From positions 1 to 30,087 of the forward strand of contig CAJGCV010000014.1 in NCBI GenBank assembly GCA_904501915.1: DNA of 30,087 nt, in the 5' to 3' direction. Source of the DNA: an uncultured Akkermansia sp. (GTDB lineage: Bacteria; Verrucomicrobiota; Verrucomicrobiia; Verrucomicrobiales; Akkermansiaceae). Of the stretch, positions 1-8,152 are shown in pieces. A program made the position numbers and the translations under genes. The notes under the pieces were generated by a model. That model did no database searches. It was not told the origin of the DNA and saw only the letters and a program-made list of their open reading frames with translations. Every line of letters begins with the position of its first letter. Within the stretch, counting starts at the first letter, position 1.

Positions 1-581
1 GCCAGGGCAATAAACACCAGATTCACAAAGAACAACACACCCTGACCAGATGTGACAAGGAGGAAAATAAATGCCCCTATGGCACAAATGGCAGTAATCG
101 GCTGCTTCACCAAATCATTGGAAACCGTGGTCAGGATATTCCGTACAGAAGCAGTATCTGCAAGTATCCGGCTGATAACATCTCCCTTTTGACGACTTTC
201 CATGAACGCAATAGGCAATTCCTGCACCCGGGTAAACACTTTAATTCTGAGCCTCTCAATAATTCGAATACCAAGCACACTCACCACCACCGAATTACCC
301 CACATAGCAAAACCGCGTATTACGAATACAGCCGGCATTGTGGCACATGCCAACACTAACAACATTTTTGGTGACAGTTGCTGTAGTGAAGGCATCATTT
401 TTACCAACTCCGGAGTTGCATCATTCTCCGTCATGAATACTACAGGAAACACATACTTCACCATAAACGGCACGCCGGCGCCGCTGGCAGCGGCCGCCAC
501 CATGCCCGTGATTAACACCATCACAAACAAGAATAAATGTGGCAGCAAAAACTGCTTCCATAAATAAATGAGGTTTTTCAT
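1..581 (-). CDS. ABC transporter permease/ATP-binding protein, C-terminal part outside window (partial)
   Basis: This is the start of a second ABC exporter half-transporter; only the first 193 codons are present and the ATPase domain lies beyond the left edge. The visible part is a transmembrane domain. A hydrophobic helix covers residues 13-35, followed by a region closely resembling the same part of the upstream ABC gene (residues 39-55 GAGVPFMVKYVFPVVFM here, SAGFGLPFMTQYVFPIVF there), so the two are tandem paralogues. The start ATG (581-579) overlaps the stop of the upstream gene as ATGA, with a strong Shine-Dalgarno (AAGGAGG) 7 nt before it, so translational coupling is likely. The pair may form a heterodimeric type-I exporter for lipid or peptide. 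The substrate cannot be read from the sequence. Confidence 0.85.
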   Translation of the reverse strand, partial: MKNLIYLWKQFLLPHLFLFVMVLITGMVAAAASGAGVPFMVKYVFPVVFMTENDATPELVKMMPSLQQLSPKMLLVLACATMPAVFVIRGFAMWGNSVVVSVLGIRIIERLRIKVFTRVQELPIAFMESRQKGDVISRILADTASVRNILTTVSNDLVKQPITAICAIGAFIFLLVTSGQGVLFFVNLVFIAL

Positions 582-2428
582 ACGTCTTCCTCCTTCGTTG
601 TTTCCTCCTCAGTTTGTTTCAACTGTTCATCATACAAGCTCTTGTATAAAGAGCATCTCTCATACAAGGTAGTATGGGTTCCATCTCCAATAATACGCCC
701 ATCCTCAAATACCAGAATGCGCTGAGCCATGCGTATAGTACTGAAACGGTGAGCAATCACAAACGTGGTATGCCCCTTGGCAAGTTCCTCCAGCTCTGCC
801 TGAATCGCAGCTTCGCTCTTCATGTCCAGCGCTGAGGTTGCCTCATCCAGAATAAGCACCGGCGCATTCTTCAAAAAAGCGCGGGCAATGGAGATACGCT
901 GGCGCTGACCGCCGGAAAGCCCGGAGCCACCCTCACCCAGCATACGCTCATACCCCTCCGGGGTGCTCTCCGCAAACTCATCCACCCTGGCCATTCTGGC
1001 GGCAGCCAGTACTTCCTCGCGAGTAGCAGAGGGACGCCCGGCCAGGATATTCGCAAATATCGAATCCCGGAATAATGCAGCAAACTGGGAAACCATGCCA
1101 ATGCTCTTCGTGCGGTCAGCCCGGGAAATCTGGCGCACGTCCACACCATCAATCTTGACCGAGCCGCTATTCACATCATAGAATCGGCAGATAAGATTAA
1201 TGAATGTCGTCTTGCCGGAACCACTCGGGCCTACCAACGCCACTACCTGACCAGCCGGAACATGCACACTCACATCCTTAAGCACAATTTTTTCTTCATT
1301 GTAGCCGAAGCTCACATGCTCAAAATCCACCGCACCGGCAACAGGCAACTCCAATTTAGCAGGTTCGGCAGGCTCCGGTGTTTCATCCACCGCATGCAGG
1401 ATTTCGTTGATACCCTCAATACCCTTTGCCATAATCTGACACTGGTTGGCTACATTGCCCAGGTGCTTGATGGGTTCATAACAGAAATAGAACGCAAAGG
1501 CAATGGCGGAAAACTGCTCAAGAGTCAGACCATCGCTGCATCCGCGGTACAAAGAGTACGCCAAGGCTAACGATGAAACCATTTCCACTGAAGGAGCAAC
1601 ACTACTTGACCACGCAGTCATGCGTATGATTACTCTATTTAACCGACGAATACAGTCCTTAAGCAATGATTCCCGGTATTCCTCGAGATTAAATGCTCGC
1701 ACTTCTCGCTGCGCAGAAAATGTCTCCTCAACAATCGTAGTAAGTTCACTCATATTCTTCATGGACTTCCACATATTCTTAGCCATGCGCTTACCCACCA
1801 TGCGAACAATCGGAACACAGGCGCAGGTAATGAGGAGATTGCCCAGCAAAATGGCACTCTCGTCATTCGAACAGGCCGCATATACCAGATAAGCACCGGC
1901 CGACACCAGGGTGAGCGGCTGAATCACCAGTTCATTAAAAATAGTTACCATACCCTGTTGAGCCATGGAGGTATACTGAATGACAGCAGTCATCAGCTCC
2001 CCGCGGGAGCGGCGGTCATGGTAGGAGAACGAAAGCCACTGCAGACGCGCAAAAACATCCACTCGTAATTGAAGAAGAGCCTCTGTACCGGCACGAGTCA
2101 ACAGATACGTGTTAGCATATGTAGCAAAGCCGCGAATTGCCATGACCAGCGGAATCAGGCACGCCGCAATCCACATGACGGCAATACTCATATCCTGCGG
2201 GGCGAGTATTTTTTCAATCCATTCCTTCAGCAGCGCCGGTGGCTCCAGCGTCCCGAACACAATCGGAAACACATACTGCGTCATGAACGGCAAACCAAAA
2301 CCGGCAGACGCAGCTGCAATCATTCCCGCCACCACACCGCCTGCAATCAGATACCAACGAGGTAAGATATACTGCTTCAAGATAGGCTTGAAAATCGGCC
2401 ACAATTTCTCATTATCCTGTGTACTCAT
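578..2428 (-). CDS. ABC exporter half-transporter (permease fused to ATPase), MsbA-like
   Basis: A full-length type-I exporter subunit of 616 residues in the inner membrane. The transmembrane domain spans about residues 20-330. The nucleotide-binding domain begins near 365 with Walker A GPSGSGKTT (400-408), a Q-loop Gln near 458, signature LSGGQRQR (504-511), Walker B VLILDE with the D-loop SALD (524-535) and the H-loop His near 560. All ATPase residues look intact. It is first in a two-gene operon with a paralogous half-transporter, suggesting a heterodimer. The family moves lipid A, lipids, peptides or drugs; the substrate here is unknown. A good promoter lies 12 bp upstream of the ATG. The start has only a weak GAGAG upstream. 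Confidence 0.92.
   Translation of the reverse strand: MSTQDNEKLWPIFKPILKQYILPRWYLIAGGVVAGMIAAASAGFGLPFMTQYVFPIVFGTLEPPALLKEWIEKILAPQDMSIAVMWIAACLIPLVMAIRGFATYANTYLLTRAGTEALLQLRVDVFARLQWLSFSYHDRRSRGELMTAVIQYTSMAQQGMVTIFNELVIQPLTLVSAGAYLVYAACSNDESAILLGNLLITCACVPIVRMVGKRMAKNMWKSMKNMSELTTIVEETFSAQREVRAFNLEEYRESLLKDCIRRLNRVIIRMTAWSSSVAPSVEMVSSLALAYSLYRGCSDGLTLEQFSAIAFAFYFCYEPIKHLGNVANQCQIMAKGIEGINEILHAVDETPEPAEPAKLELPVAGAVDFEHVSFGYNEEKIVLKDVSVHVPAGQVVALVGPSGSGKTTFINLICRFYDVNSGSVKIDGVDVRQISRADRTKSIGMVSQFAALFRDSIFANILAGRPSATREEVLAAARMARVDEFAESTPEGYERMLGEGGSGLSGGQRQRISIARAFLKNAPVLILDEATSALDMKSEAAIQAELEELAKGHTTFVIAHRFSTIRMAQRILVFEDGRIIGDGTHTTLYERCSLYKSLYDEQLKQTEEETTKEEDV
589..595 (-). promoter_or_regulatory. 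Strong Shine-Dalgarno for the downstream ABC gene
   Basis: The minus strand reads AAGGAGG, ending 7 nt before the ATG at 581. It lies inside the last codons of the upstream ABC gene. It fixes the start of the second half-transporter. Such clear ribosome sites are uncommon in this window, and the two best ones belong to genes inside operons. Confidence 0.8.
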
Positions 2429-2439
2429 GAGCTTCTCTC

Positions 2440-2468
2440 ATTCTAGCAGACAGAAACCATGTTGGCAA
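2440..2468 (-). promoter_or_regulatory. Sigma-70-like promoter of the ABC operon
   Basis: On the minus strand, -35 TTGCCA (2468-2463), a 17-bp spacer and -10 TAGAAT (2445-2440). The predicted transcription start is near 2433, leaving about 5 nt before the ATG at 2428. Confidence 0.7.
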
Positions 2469-2540
2469 TCTTTTTCAGGATGCGGGGCAGGAACAAACGC
2501 TTTTTTGTGACACCGCCCCCCCTGATAACACGCCCTCTGC

Positions 2541-2569
2541 TTGACAAGAGGCAGCAAATAGTGCAATAT
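2541..2569 (+). promoter_or_regulatory. Candidate promoter of the lipoprotein gene
   Basis: A perfect -35 TTGACA (2541-2546), a 17-bp spacer and a weak -10 CAATAT (2564-2569). The leader to the ATG at 2598 would be about 21 nt. The region is shared with the divergent ABC promoter. Confidence 0.5.
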
Positions 2570-2597
2570 CTGAGCAACATCACGCCAGCGCAACGCC

Positions 2598-3935
2598 ATG
2601 AAGAGATTGCTTATCCAGACCATAGCACTGACCGCCTCCGCCACGCTGCTTACCTCCTGCTTTGACGAAATCAAACAAATCGTCAAGGGCGAGGCGGCTC
2701 CGGCCGAACAAACACCTGCAGTTGAAGAACCTGCAGCGCCCGTCGTCCCCACAGAGCCCACCAATGATGATATCTGCCGTATGCTCATGGAGCAGCTCAG
2801 CGGTTGCGAAATCGTCAACGCCGGGCAACTCACCTGCGGAACCCCGACCAAGAACACCGACGAGAGCATCAGCATGGGTGCCACCCTCAAGCTGAGCATC
2901 AAGGAAGATTTATATGCCAGGGAAAATGCACCTGCGGCATTCAACAAAGAACGCGAAGCCGTCAACGAAGCCGCTAATGCCTCCATGAAGCCGGAGGCGT
3001 CATATCTGTTCCAGGTAGGCGCCACATCTGACCTCATTACCGATGCCGACCGCCAGGCAAAACCGCTGCCGGAAAACCTGCAGGCTGCCATGAATGAAAT
3101 GAAAGAACTGGCAGAAGCCCCGGTTTATCGCAAAGTAACCAACGCAGGTGATGAAGTGGAAGCCTCTGCCACCTTCACAGCCATTTACCGCGACGGCGCA
3201 TGGCAGTTCAGCAACATTGTGGTAGATAATGCAGCCCTGCTTGCCCTCAGCGACTACACAGCCCAGAGTGCCCTGCCCCTGGATGCCCCCGTCCTCACTC
3301 CTGAATTCGAAGAAAGCCGCAAGGCCATCATCCGTGAAAAGGTAGCAGCGTTCAACCAGATGGCAGAACCGTATATCAAGGGGCGCGAAGAAGCCGCCCG
3401 CGCTACACTCACCGAACACCAGGCCAGGGCAGAAGAAGACGCCCGCCGCATGACGGAACAAGCCGCAGCCCAGGAAGCCGCCCGCCAGGAGTGCATCCAG
3501 GGCTACGTGCAGGCACTTGCAAATGACAAGCTCTTTGCCGGCGAATGGACCAGAGACAAACGCTTTGGTGAGATTTCCCTGCACATCGAGCAAGCCAAAC
3601 AGTTCGAAAACGCCGTACAATTCGTAGGCACCATTTACGACACCAAGCTGCCCGAAGCCAGCCTGGATATTGCCGGTCGCTGCGACCTCACCCCTGCAGA
3701 AGATGGCACCACACAGCTCGATATCAACATATACGATGGTCAGTACGACCCGGATCAGCCCACAGCGGAAGTTTACGACGCCAAGGACGGCATGCTTTCC
3801 CTTAAGCTCAGTAAGGATGGCAAACTGACCGGCATCATGAGTTGTGCATCCTGGAGCAATTCCCCAGAGAAAGCATTCCAGATTAACATGGTCCCCAAGG
3901 CGAAAGAAGAGCCGAAAGGACGCCGCCGCCGTTAA
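2598..3935 (+). CDS. Putative lipoprotein of unknown function
   Basis: A 445-residue protein with a lipoprotein signal: MKRLL, a hydrophobic stretch, then a lipobox ending LLTSC (Cys21). Residues about 32-53 are Pro/Ala/Glu-rich, as in a flexible tether. A folded region (about 54-220) follows. Residues about 240-300 are rich in Glu, Arg and Ala and look helical, possibly coiled-coil. A beta-rich C-terminal part (about 305-430) ends in a basic GRRRR tail. I do not recognise the family. It stands alone between its own promoter and a strong terminator, so it is probably monocistronic. The start at 2598 is chosen because it gives a complete signal peptide; no clear Shine-Dalgarno precedes it. Confidence 0.8.
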   Translation: MKRLLIQTIALTASATLLTSCFDEIKQIVKGEAAPAEQTPAVEEPAAPVVPTEPTNDDICRMLMEQLSGCEIVNAGQLTCGTPTKNTDESISMGATLKLSIKEDLYARENAPAAFNKEREAVNEAANASMKPEASYLFQVGATSDLITDADRQAKPLPENLQAAMNEMKELAEAPVYRKVTNAGDEVEASATFTAIYRDGAWQFSNIVVDNAALLALSDYTAQSALPLDAPVLTPEFEESRKAIIREKVAAFNQMAEPYIKGREEAARATLTEHQARAEEDARRMTEQAAAQEAARQECIQGYVQALANDKLFAGEWTRDKRFGEISLHIEQAKQFENAVQFVGTIYDTKLPEASLDIAGRCDLTPAEDGTTQLDINIYDGQYDPDQPTAEVYDAKDGMLSLKLSKDGKLTGIMSCASWSNSPEKAFQINMVPKAKEEPKGRRRR

Positions 3936-3955
3936 TACGGGCAATCTCCCCTCTC

Positions 3956-3990
3956 AACAGGCAGAACCGGCAGGTTCTGCCTGTTCTCTT
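3956..3990 (+). terminator. Rho-independent terminator after the lipoprotein gene
   Basis: A perfect 13-bp hairpin (3956-3968 pairing with 3973-3985) around a GGCA loop, followed by a short pyrimidine tract CTCTT. The U-tract is weak, but the stem is long and GC-rich at its core. Confidence 0.75.
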
Positions 3991-4065
3991 ATATGCTGAT
4001 ACTGTACCGGCAAGCCAACAGGGCTCATATTTCTGCGGCACTATGTCATCAGCAGTAAAAATGGG

Positions 4066-4094
4066 TTGATTTTCAGGTTAGAATAAGCTAGAAT
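4066..4094 (+). promoter_or_regulatory. Promoter of parB
   Basis: -35 TTGATT (4066-4071), a 17-bp spacer and -10 TAGAAT (4089-4094). The start codon is only 13 bp after the -10 box, so the leader would be about 7 nt, too short for a Shine-Dalgarno. Confidence 0.65.
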
Positions 4095-4107
4095 CGCCGC
4101 ACACGTT

Positions 4108-4992
4108 ATGGCCAGGCAAGCATTAGGAAAAGGGCTGGGCGCCCTCATCATGAAAAAGCAAGAGGCGAGCACCTCTCCCGCCAATGTTGTAGCAGATAGT
4201 GACCGCGTCATTATTGCTGATGTGCGGGACATCAAAGCCTCCCCTTTCCAGCCGCGCCGCCATTTTGACACCCAGCAGATAGAAGAACTCGCTGCATCCA
4301 TCCGCGAACGCGGTCTCATTCAGCCCCTGGTAGTCCGCAAAGTTAACGGCAGCTTTGAGCTCATTGCCGGCGAACGCCGTCTCCGCGCCGTAACCAGCCT
4401 GGGGCACACCACGGTCAAGGTGGTCATTCATGAAGCCACGGACCAGGAAGTCGCTGAACTGGCGCTGATAGAAAACCTGCAGCGCGAAGATCTCACCCCG
4501 CTGGAAGAAGCAGAGCAATACCGTCTGCTGCAGGAGAAATTCGGCATGAAGCAGGAAACCATAGCGCAGCACGTGGGCAAATCCCGCGCGGTTGTAGCCA
4601 ACATGGTGCGTCTGCTCGAACTTGCCCCCGAAGTTCGTGAACTTCTGGAAGCCCAGCAGATTACCGTAGGCCATGCAAAGGTGCTGCTGCAGCTCAAGAA
4701 CGCCGACAAGCAGACACTTGCGGCGCACCGTGTTGCCCGCGGCACGCTCACCGTCCGCCAGACAGAGCAGATGGTGCGCAACATGCTCAACCCTGCGCCT
4801 GCCCCGGTCAAGGAAGAACCCGTTCTGCCGCCGGCCTATGTACGCGTCTGCTCACAACTTTCGCAGGATTTCGGCACCAAGGTCAACATTGCCATGAAAG
4901 GCAAAAACAATGGTGTTATTGAAATTCCCTACGCCGGGCGCGAAGATCTGGTGCGTATTCTCCAGATTTTCGGCATTACAGAAAACCTCTGA
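4108..4992 (+). CDS. parB: Chromosome partitioning protein ParB
   Basis: A 294-residue ParB/Spo0J protein that binds parS sites and, in this family, acts as a CTP-dependent DNA clamp for chromosome segregation. The N-terminus has the ParA-interaction motif LGKGLGALI (residues 6-14). The CTP-binding box shows GERRLR (88-93), then the conserved ENLQREDL region (about 122-129), and a helix-turn-helix at about 149-172. The C-terminal dimerisation part follows a Pro-rich linker. No parA is next to it in the window, although the two are often adjacent. Its stop overlaps the next start as TGATG, so the M28 lipoprotein is probably co-translated. Confidence 0.93.
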   Translation: MARQALGKGLGALIMKKQEASTSPANVVADSDRVIIADVRDIKASPFQPRRHFDTQQIEELAASIRERGLIQPLVVRKVNGSFELIAGERRLRAVTSLGHTTVKVVIHEATDQEVAELALIENLQREDLTPLEEAEQYRLLQEKFGMKQETIAQHVGKSRAVVANMVRLLELAPEVRELLEAQQITVGHAKVLLQLKNADKQTLAAHRVARGTLTVRQTEQMVRNMLNPAPAPVKEEPVLPPAYVRVCSQLSQDFGTKVNIAMKGKNNGVIEIPYAGREDLVRILQIFGITENL

Positions 4993-5906
4993 TGCGCCGC
5001 TTCCTGCCCTTCATTCTGCTGCTCAGCAGCTGCGATGACACGCCGGCGTCCCCACCGACGGAAGCCACCGCCCGCCCGGCGGCTCCGGAATGGGTCTGCA
5101 CACCTGATTTCAGCGGACACAACGCCTACAACCACTGCGCAGCCATCTGTGCTATGGGGCCGCGCCTCAGTGGCTCCGCCGCATTCGAAACCCAGCTGCA
5201 ATATCTTGAAAAGCACTTACAGGCAGCCGGCTGGCAGACCGAACGCAACTCCTTTTCTGCCCCAAACGGTGTACACATGAGCAATCTCCGGGCTTTTCGA
5301 GGGTCACAGGCAGCACCCTTACTCATCAGCTGCCACATTGACACCAAAACCAACATTGCACCGGATTTCCAGAGTGCAGATGACGGAGGCAGCGGTGCCG
5401 CAGTCATGCTGGAACTTGCGCGCGTGCTGCAGGATGAGCGCGTGGAACTCATCTTCCTGGATGGCGAAGAATCCTTTGCCCCGCGCATGAGCGAAACGGA
5501 TGGACTATACGGCTCCAGATTCGATGTTGCCCGCCGTGGCAAGGAACTCCCCCGCTGGCAGATTAACCTGGACATGGTCGGAGGGCGCAACAAAACCATA
5601 GCCGTTCCTGTACTCGACACCTCAGACTACATGTACGGGCAATACGTTGCAGCTGTCCGGGCTCTGGGATTCCGCGAGGAAAACTGGACTGCCTGGCCTG
5701 GTTCATACATGGATGACCACCTGCCCTACCTCAACGCCGGCGTAGACAGTCTGAATCTGATTGCCGTATTTTCCGGGAGCAACTGGTGGCACACTACGCG
5801 AGATAACATGAACCGCATCTGCCCCCGCTCTCTGCATGAAAGCGGGCAGATGGTTCAGCAGCTCATTAAACAGCTGCTCAACGCAAACGCTGCAAACGCC
5901 CGATAA
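4992..5906 (+). CDS. M28-family lipoprotein, glutaminyl-peptide cyclotransferase-like
   Basis: A 304-residue zinc-dependent M28 protein, exported as a lipoprotein (lipobox LLSSC, Cys14). The layout fits glutaminyl cyclases: a metal-region Asp in SADDGGSG (130-131), LDGEESF with Glu159/Glu160, DGLYGSR, an Asp in NLDMVG (194), and a C-terminal WWHTTRDN with His267. Glutaminyl cyclases convert N-terminal Gln to pyroglutamate, while related M28 members are aminopeptidases. Retention of the DGEE...LYGSR and WWH blocks makes me favour the cyclase, but an aminopeptidase cannot be excluded. The ATG overlaps the parB stop by one base. The 3' end overlaps the convergent PDZ gene by 29 bp. Confidence 0.78.
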   Translation: MRRFLPFILLLSSCDDTPASPPTEATARPAAPEWVCTPDFSGHNAYNHCAAICAMGPRLSGSAAFETQLQYLEKHLQAAGWQTERNSFSAPNGVHMSNLRAFRGSQAAPLLISCHIDTKTNIAPDFQSADDGGSGAAVMLELARVLQDERVELIFLDGEESFAPRMSETDGLYGSRFDVARRGKELPRWQINLDMVGGRNKTIAVPVLDTSDYMYGQYVAAVRALGFREENWTAWPGSYMDDHLPYLNAGVDSLNLIAVFSGSNWWHTTRDNMNRICPRSLHESGQMVQQLIKQLLNANAANAR

Positions 5907-6648
5907 TTTCCTGCGGCACAGCAGCACGTTCCTCCGGCGTATTGAGAGGCAATGTATAGCGAACCACCGCATCCTTATCAAAAACAGTCAGCGTAAGCAT
6001 ATTGCTGGCGCCTTGCAGCACAAGCAGGCCTTCGGCATCGCGGAATTGCAGCGTCACCTCGCCAGCCTCACCAGGCATCCATCCTTTACCGCGAGGATTC
6101 GCATCTCGAGCCAGATGCCGGATTGCCTGCAGGTGATCAGATACCTCCATAGGTACAAAACCATTCGGCAAAGCAGCCAGTTGAGCCACCACGGCAAGAC
6201 GGTGCTCACGCATGGCTTTGCGAATTTCCGGGCTCACCGCCAGGGGGCGTAATTTGCGGTCGCCTCCCACGGCAGCATCCGGGCTGTCCGCTGCCGCTGA
6301 CTCTTTTCGAACCGGTCGTTCAATCATTGTCACGGACAGCGTACGGCGGACGCCCTCCTGGAAGACCTCCACCTGCAACACATCACCAGGCGCAAGTTTT
6401 CTCAAAATGGCACGCATTTCTTCACGCGAAGTGACGCGGTGTCCGTTCAGACTCAAAATCACATCACCCACCTGCACACCTGCCACGCGCGCAGGGCTTG
6501 CCGGGTGCATAGCCCTGACCAGCAGACCGTCTGCGCCGTCTGCCACGGCAGGTTCCGGCACTACCCCGAACATGGCTCGCGGCTTCTCTGCAGCCAGGGC
6601 AGGAAGCAGCATCAGCCCGAGCAACACTGTTACATCATGACATTTCAT
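5878..6648 (-). CDS. Secreted PDZ-domain protein
   Basis: A 256-residue exported protein with a signal peptide (hydrophobic core VLLGLMLLPALAA) and one PDZ domain at about residues 27-112, containing the typical SPARVAGVQVGDVILSLNGH block. There is no protease domain, so it is a PDZ adaptor rather than an HtrA. The C-terminal half is not recognised. It is the third gene of the sigma/anti-sigma operon. A GTG at 6651 would overlap the previous stop as GTGA. I prefer the ATG at 6648 because GGAGGAG (6663-6657) is 8 nt from it and only 5 nt from the GTG. It may sense or scaffold envelope stress; that role is inferred from context only. Confidence 0.8.
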   Translation of the reverse strand: MKCHDVTVLLGLMLLPALAAEKPRAMFGVVPEPAVADGADGLLVRAMHPASPARVAGVQVGDVILSLNGHRVTSREEMRAILRKLAPGDVLQVEVFQEGVRRTLSVTMIERPVRKESAAADSPDAAVGGDRKLRPLAVSPEIRKAMREHRLAVVAQLAALPNGFVPMEVSDHLQAIRHLARDANPRGKGWMPGEAGEVTLQFRDAEGLLVLQGASNMLTLTVFDKDAVVRYTLPLNTPEERAAVPQEIIGRLQRLR

Positions 6649-7187
6649 CACAAATACTCCTCCTCTACTTCTACTTCTGTTTTACAGGGCACCTGGATAA
6701 TCATCGTTGCCCCCTCCTCATCATCCAGCATGAAGGAGTCTTCGTAAAGCACTTCATAACGACGCACAGGCGTTTCTCCATGCTTCCACTCCACGCGGCC
6801 TGTACCGCGGGCGTCAATGACATTGCGGCTCACCAGTCCCTGGTTATCACCTTCTGCCACGGCATTGCCCGGCAACAGGAGCGGCAACCCCACGGCGGCA
6901 AGCAACGCTGCAGCAATTCCTGCTACAGCACTTCCCCGCCCCCAGGCAAAACGGTGTTTCCGGCTTGCCTGCGCCGACGCCACATACATCTGCACACCAA
7001 TCTGCCCCACCAGGCGAGCCGGCATAGCTGCAGGCTGCATGTGGCGCAGTAACTGCTCCACCTCGCGGCATTCGTGTTCCTCATCGGCAGCCTGTTGCAT
7101 GGCTTCCAGCAAGCGCTTCTGCAAGCCAGCCGGCAAAGCAGACGGCACGGTGGTGGCAGTTTCAATATCTGTTGAAGAAGTATCCAT
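6648..7187 (-). CDS. Putative anti-sigma factor, single-pass membrane protein
   Basis: A 179-residue protein with a Gln/Glu/His-rich cytoplasmic N-terminus, a transmembrane helix at about residues 85-108 (GIAAALLAAVGLPLLL), and an acidic periplasmic C-terminal domain ending in EVEVEEEYL. It starts 3 bp after the sigma-factor stop, so it is co-transcribed. Position and topology are those of an anti-sigma factor that holds the sigma factor at the membrane. However, I do not see a zinc-anti-sigma HxxxCxxC motif, so the assignment rests on context. It overlaps the downstream PDZ gene at its stop codon. Confidence 0.65.
   Translation of the reverse strand: MDTSSTDIETATTVPSALPAGLQKRLLEAMQQAADEEHECREVEQLLRHMQPAAMPARLVGQIGVQMYVASAQASRKHRFAWGRGSAVAGIAAALLAAVGLPLLLPGNAVAEGDNQGLVSRNVIDARGTGRVEWKHGETPVRRYEVLYEDSFMLDDEEGATMIIQVPCKTEVEVEEEYL
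6657..6663 (-). promoter_or_regulatory. Shine-Dalgarno deciding the PDZ gene start
   Basis: The minus strand reads GGAGGAG, 8 nt before the ATG at 6648 and 5 nt before the alternative GTG at 6651. The spacing favours the ATG. Confidence 0.65.
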
Positions 7188-7190
7188 GTA

Positions 7191-7757
7191 TCAGCGTTCT
7201 ATGGGGTTAGCCTCCAGTTCCTTGCGCAGCATCTGCAGCGCGTATCGGTAGCGGGAGGTAATGGTTGCTAATTTATTGCCGGTTATATCCGCAATCTGCT
7301 GGAAGGTGTGCTCACCCCATATATGAAGCACCACTACTTCTGCAAACTCCGGTGGCAACTGCCGCAGCATGCTCTCCAGCCGGCAGCGCAAGTATTCATC
7401 ATCAGCTGCACTACTCAGCCATGGCGTTTCTTCCACCCCCTCGCGCAGCGTCTCCTGCTGGGCGGTGGCATAATGGCGGCGCACCTGCTCGCGGCGGCCG
7501 CGGTCCATAGCCAGATGCCGTATAGCGGTGTATGCATATGCGCGCCACTGGTCCTGACTGCCGGTAAATGAACCTCCCTCCACCGCATGCACCAGCTGCA
7601 CCAGCGCCTCTTGCAGCACATCTTCTGCATCCGCTTCACTGCGGCACTGCTGGCGGGCATACAGCAACAGCTGCGAACCATACTCTGCCAGCCATGCTGA
7701 CCAGTCAATGGTACCTCCTGCTGCTTCTCTGGTGGAATGGGGGGGCATTTCCTTCAT
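7191..7757 (-). CDS. RNA polymerase sigma factor, ECF-type
   Basis: A 188-residue sigma-70 family protein of ECF size. Region 2 is seen at about residues 25-90, with SEADAEDVLQEALVQL and the following RAYAYTAIRHLAMDRGRR block. Region 4 is at about 130-182, with LPPEFAEVVVLHIWG and a helix-turn-helix around TFQQIADITGNKLATITSR. Regions 1.1 and 3 are absent. It leads an operon with a putative anti-sigma factor and a PDZ protein, the classic arrangement for an envelope-responsive sigma factor. Its own promoter is not clear; ACACT...AGTGT half-sites lie just before the start and could be an autoregulatory element. An in-frame ATG 9 nt downstream is an alternative start. Confidence 0.88.
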   Translation of the reverse strand: MKEMPPHSTREAAGGTIDWSAWLAEYGSQLLLYARQQCRSEADAEDVLQEALVQLVHAVEGGSFTGSQDQWRAYAYTAIRHLAMDRGRREQVRRHYATAQQETLREGVEETPWLSSAADDEYLRCRLESMLRQLPPEFAEVVVLHIWGEHTFQQIADITGNKLATITSRYRYALQMLRKELEANPIER

Positions 7758-7810
7758 ACACTAAGCGCTTGTCGAGTGTATTTTTATCTTAAGTGGCTGC
7801 ATTTTGCCAG

Positions 7811-7848
7811 AAAAAAACGCAAGCCCGCCTATTTAAAGCGTGCCTGCG
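7811..7848 (-). terminator. Terminator of the first AP2-like gene
   Basis: Read on the minus strand, an imperfect 11-bp stem (7848-7838 with 7828-7818, one mismatch and one G-U) with a 9-nt loop is followed directly by seven T residues (7817-7811). It sits about 40 bp after the AP2-like stop and upstream of the sigma-factor gene. Confidence 0.65.
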
Positions 7849-7886
7849 CCATACCGGAACCGCAATGATGAGGGCGTTTCGTTTCT

Positions 7887-8138
7887 TCAGATCTGCTGGT
7901 GTTTCTTATACCTGCTGCACACGTCAGCAAAGGGATGCCCGGCTTCTATATCGGCCAGCATGCAATCGCGCACCTCCAGTGCCGCTGCCAGCGATTTCTC
8001 CATATCTCCATGATGCTTGTCTGTAAAATAGCGCACGAATACCTCTTTCTGCCGGGTCATGCATAACCGCCACCCGCAAAAAGTGTTACGTGTACCTTTC
8101 TGTCCATTATAACGCGTGATATATCGGTAGTTCTTCAT
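7887..8138 (-). CDS. Small AP2-like DNA-binding protein, paralogue 1
   Basis: An 83-residue protein that resembles a single AP2/ERF-type DNA-binding domain: GWRL (22-25), then VRYFTDKHHG and SLAAALEVRD, matching the recalled pattern of a three-strand sheet followed by a helix (RYFSDK-x-GG-x-AL-x-AA). It is clearly paralogous to the protein at 12398-12688; both begin MKxxRxITR. That conserved start supports the ATG at 8138 over an upstream ATG at 8174, and a strong promoter lies just upstream of 8138. It is divergent from a marR gene and followed by its own terminator. The role is unknown; homologues are often phage- or integrase-associated. Confidence is high for a real gene and moderate for the AP2 label. 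Confidence 0.72.
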   Translation of the reverse strand: MKNYRYITRYNGQKGTRNTFCGWRLCMTRQKEVFVRYFTDKHHGDMEKSLAAALEVRDCMLADIEAGHPFADVCSRYKKHQQI

Positions 8139-8152
8139 CGTTCGACAGGCGC

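Noticed and set aside
202..567. 121-codon plus-strand frame at the left edge
   Set aside because: Antisense to the partial ABC transporter, whose paralogue and Shine-Dalgarno are clear.
3000..3944. 314-codon minus-strand frame over the lipoprotein gene
   Set aside because: A shadow of the lipoprotein gene, which has a signal peptide, promoter and terminator in the plus direction; Phe/Cys/Gly-rich with no motif.
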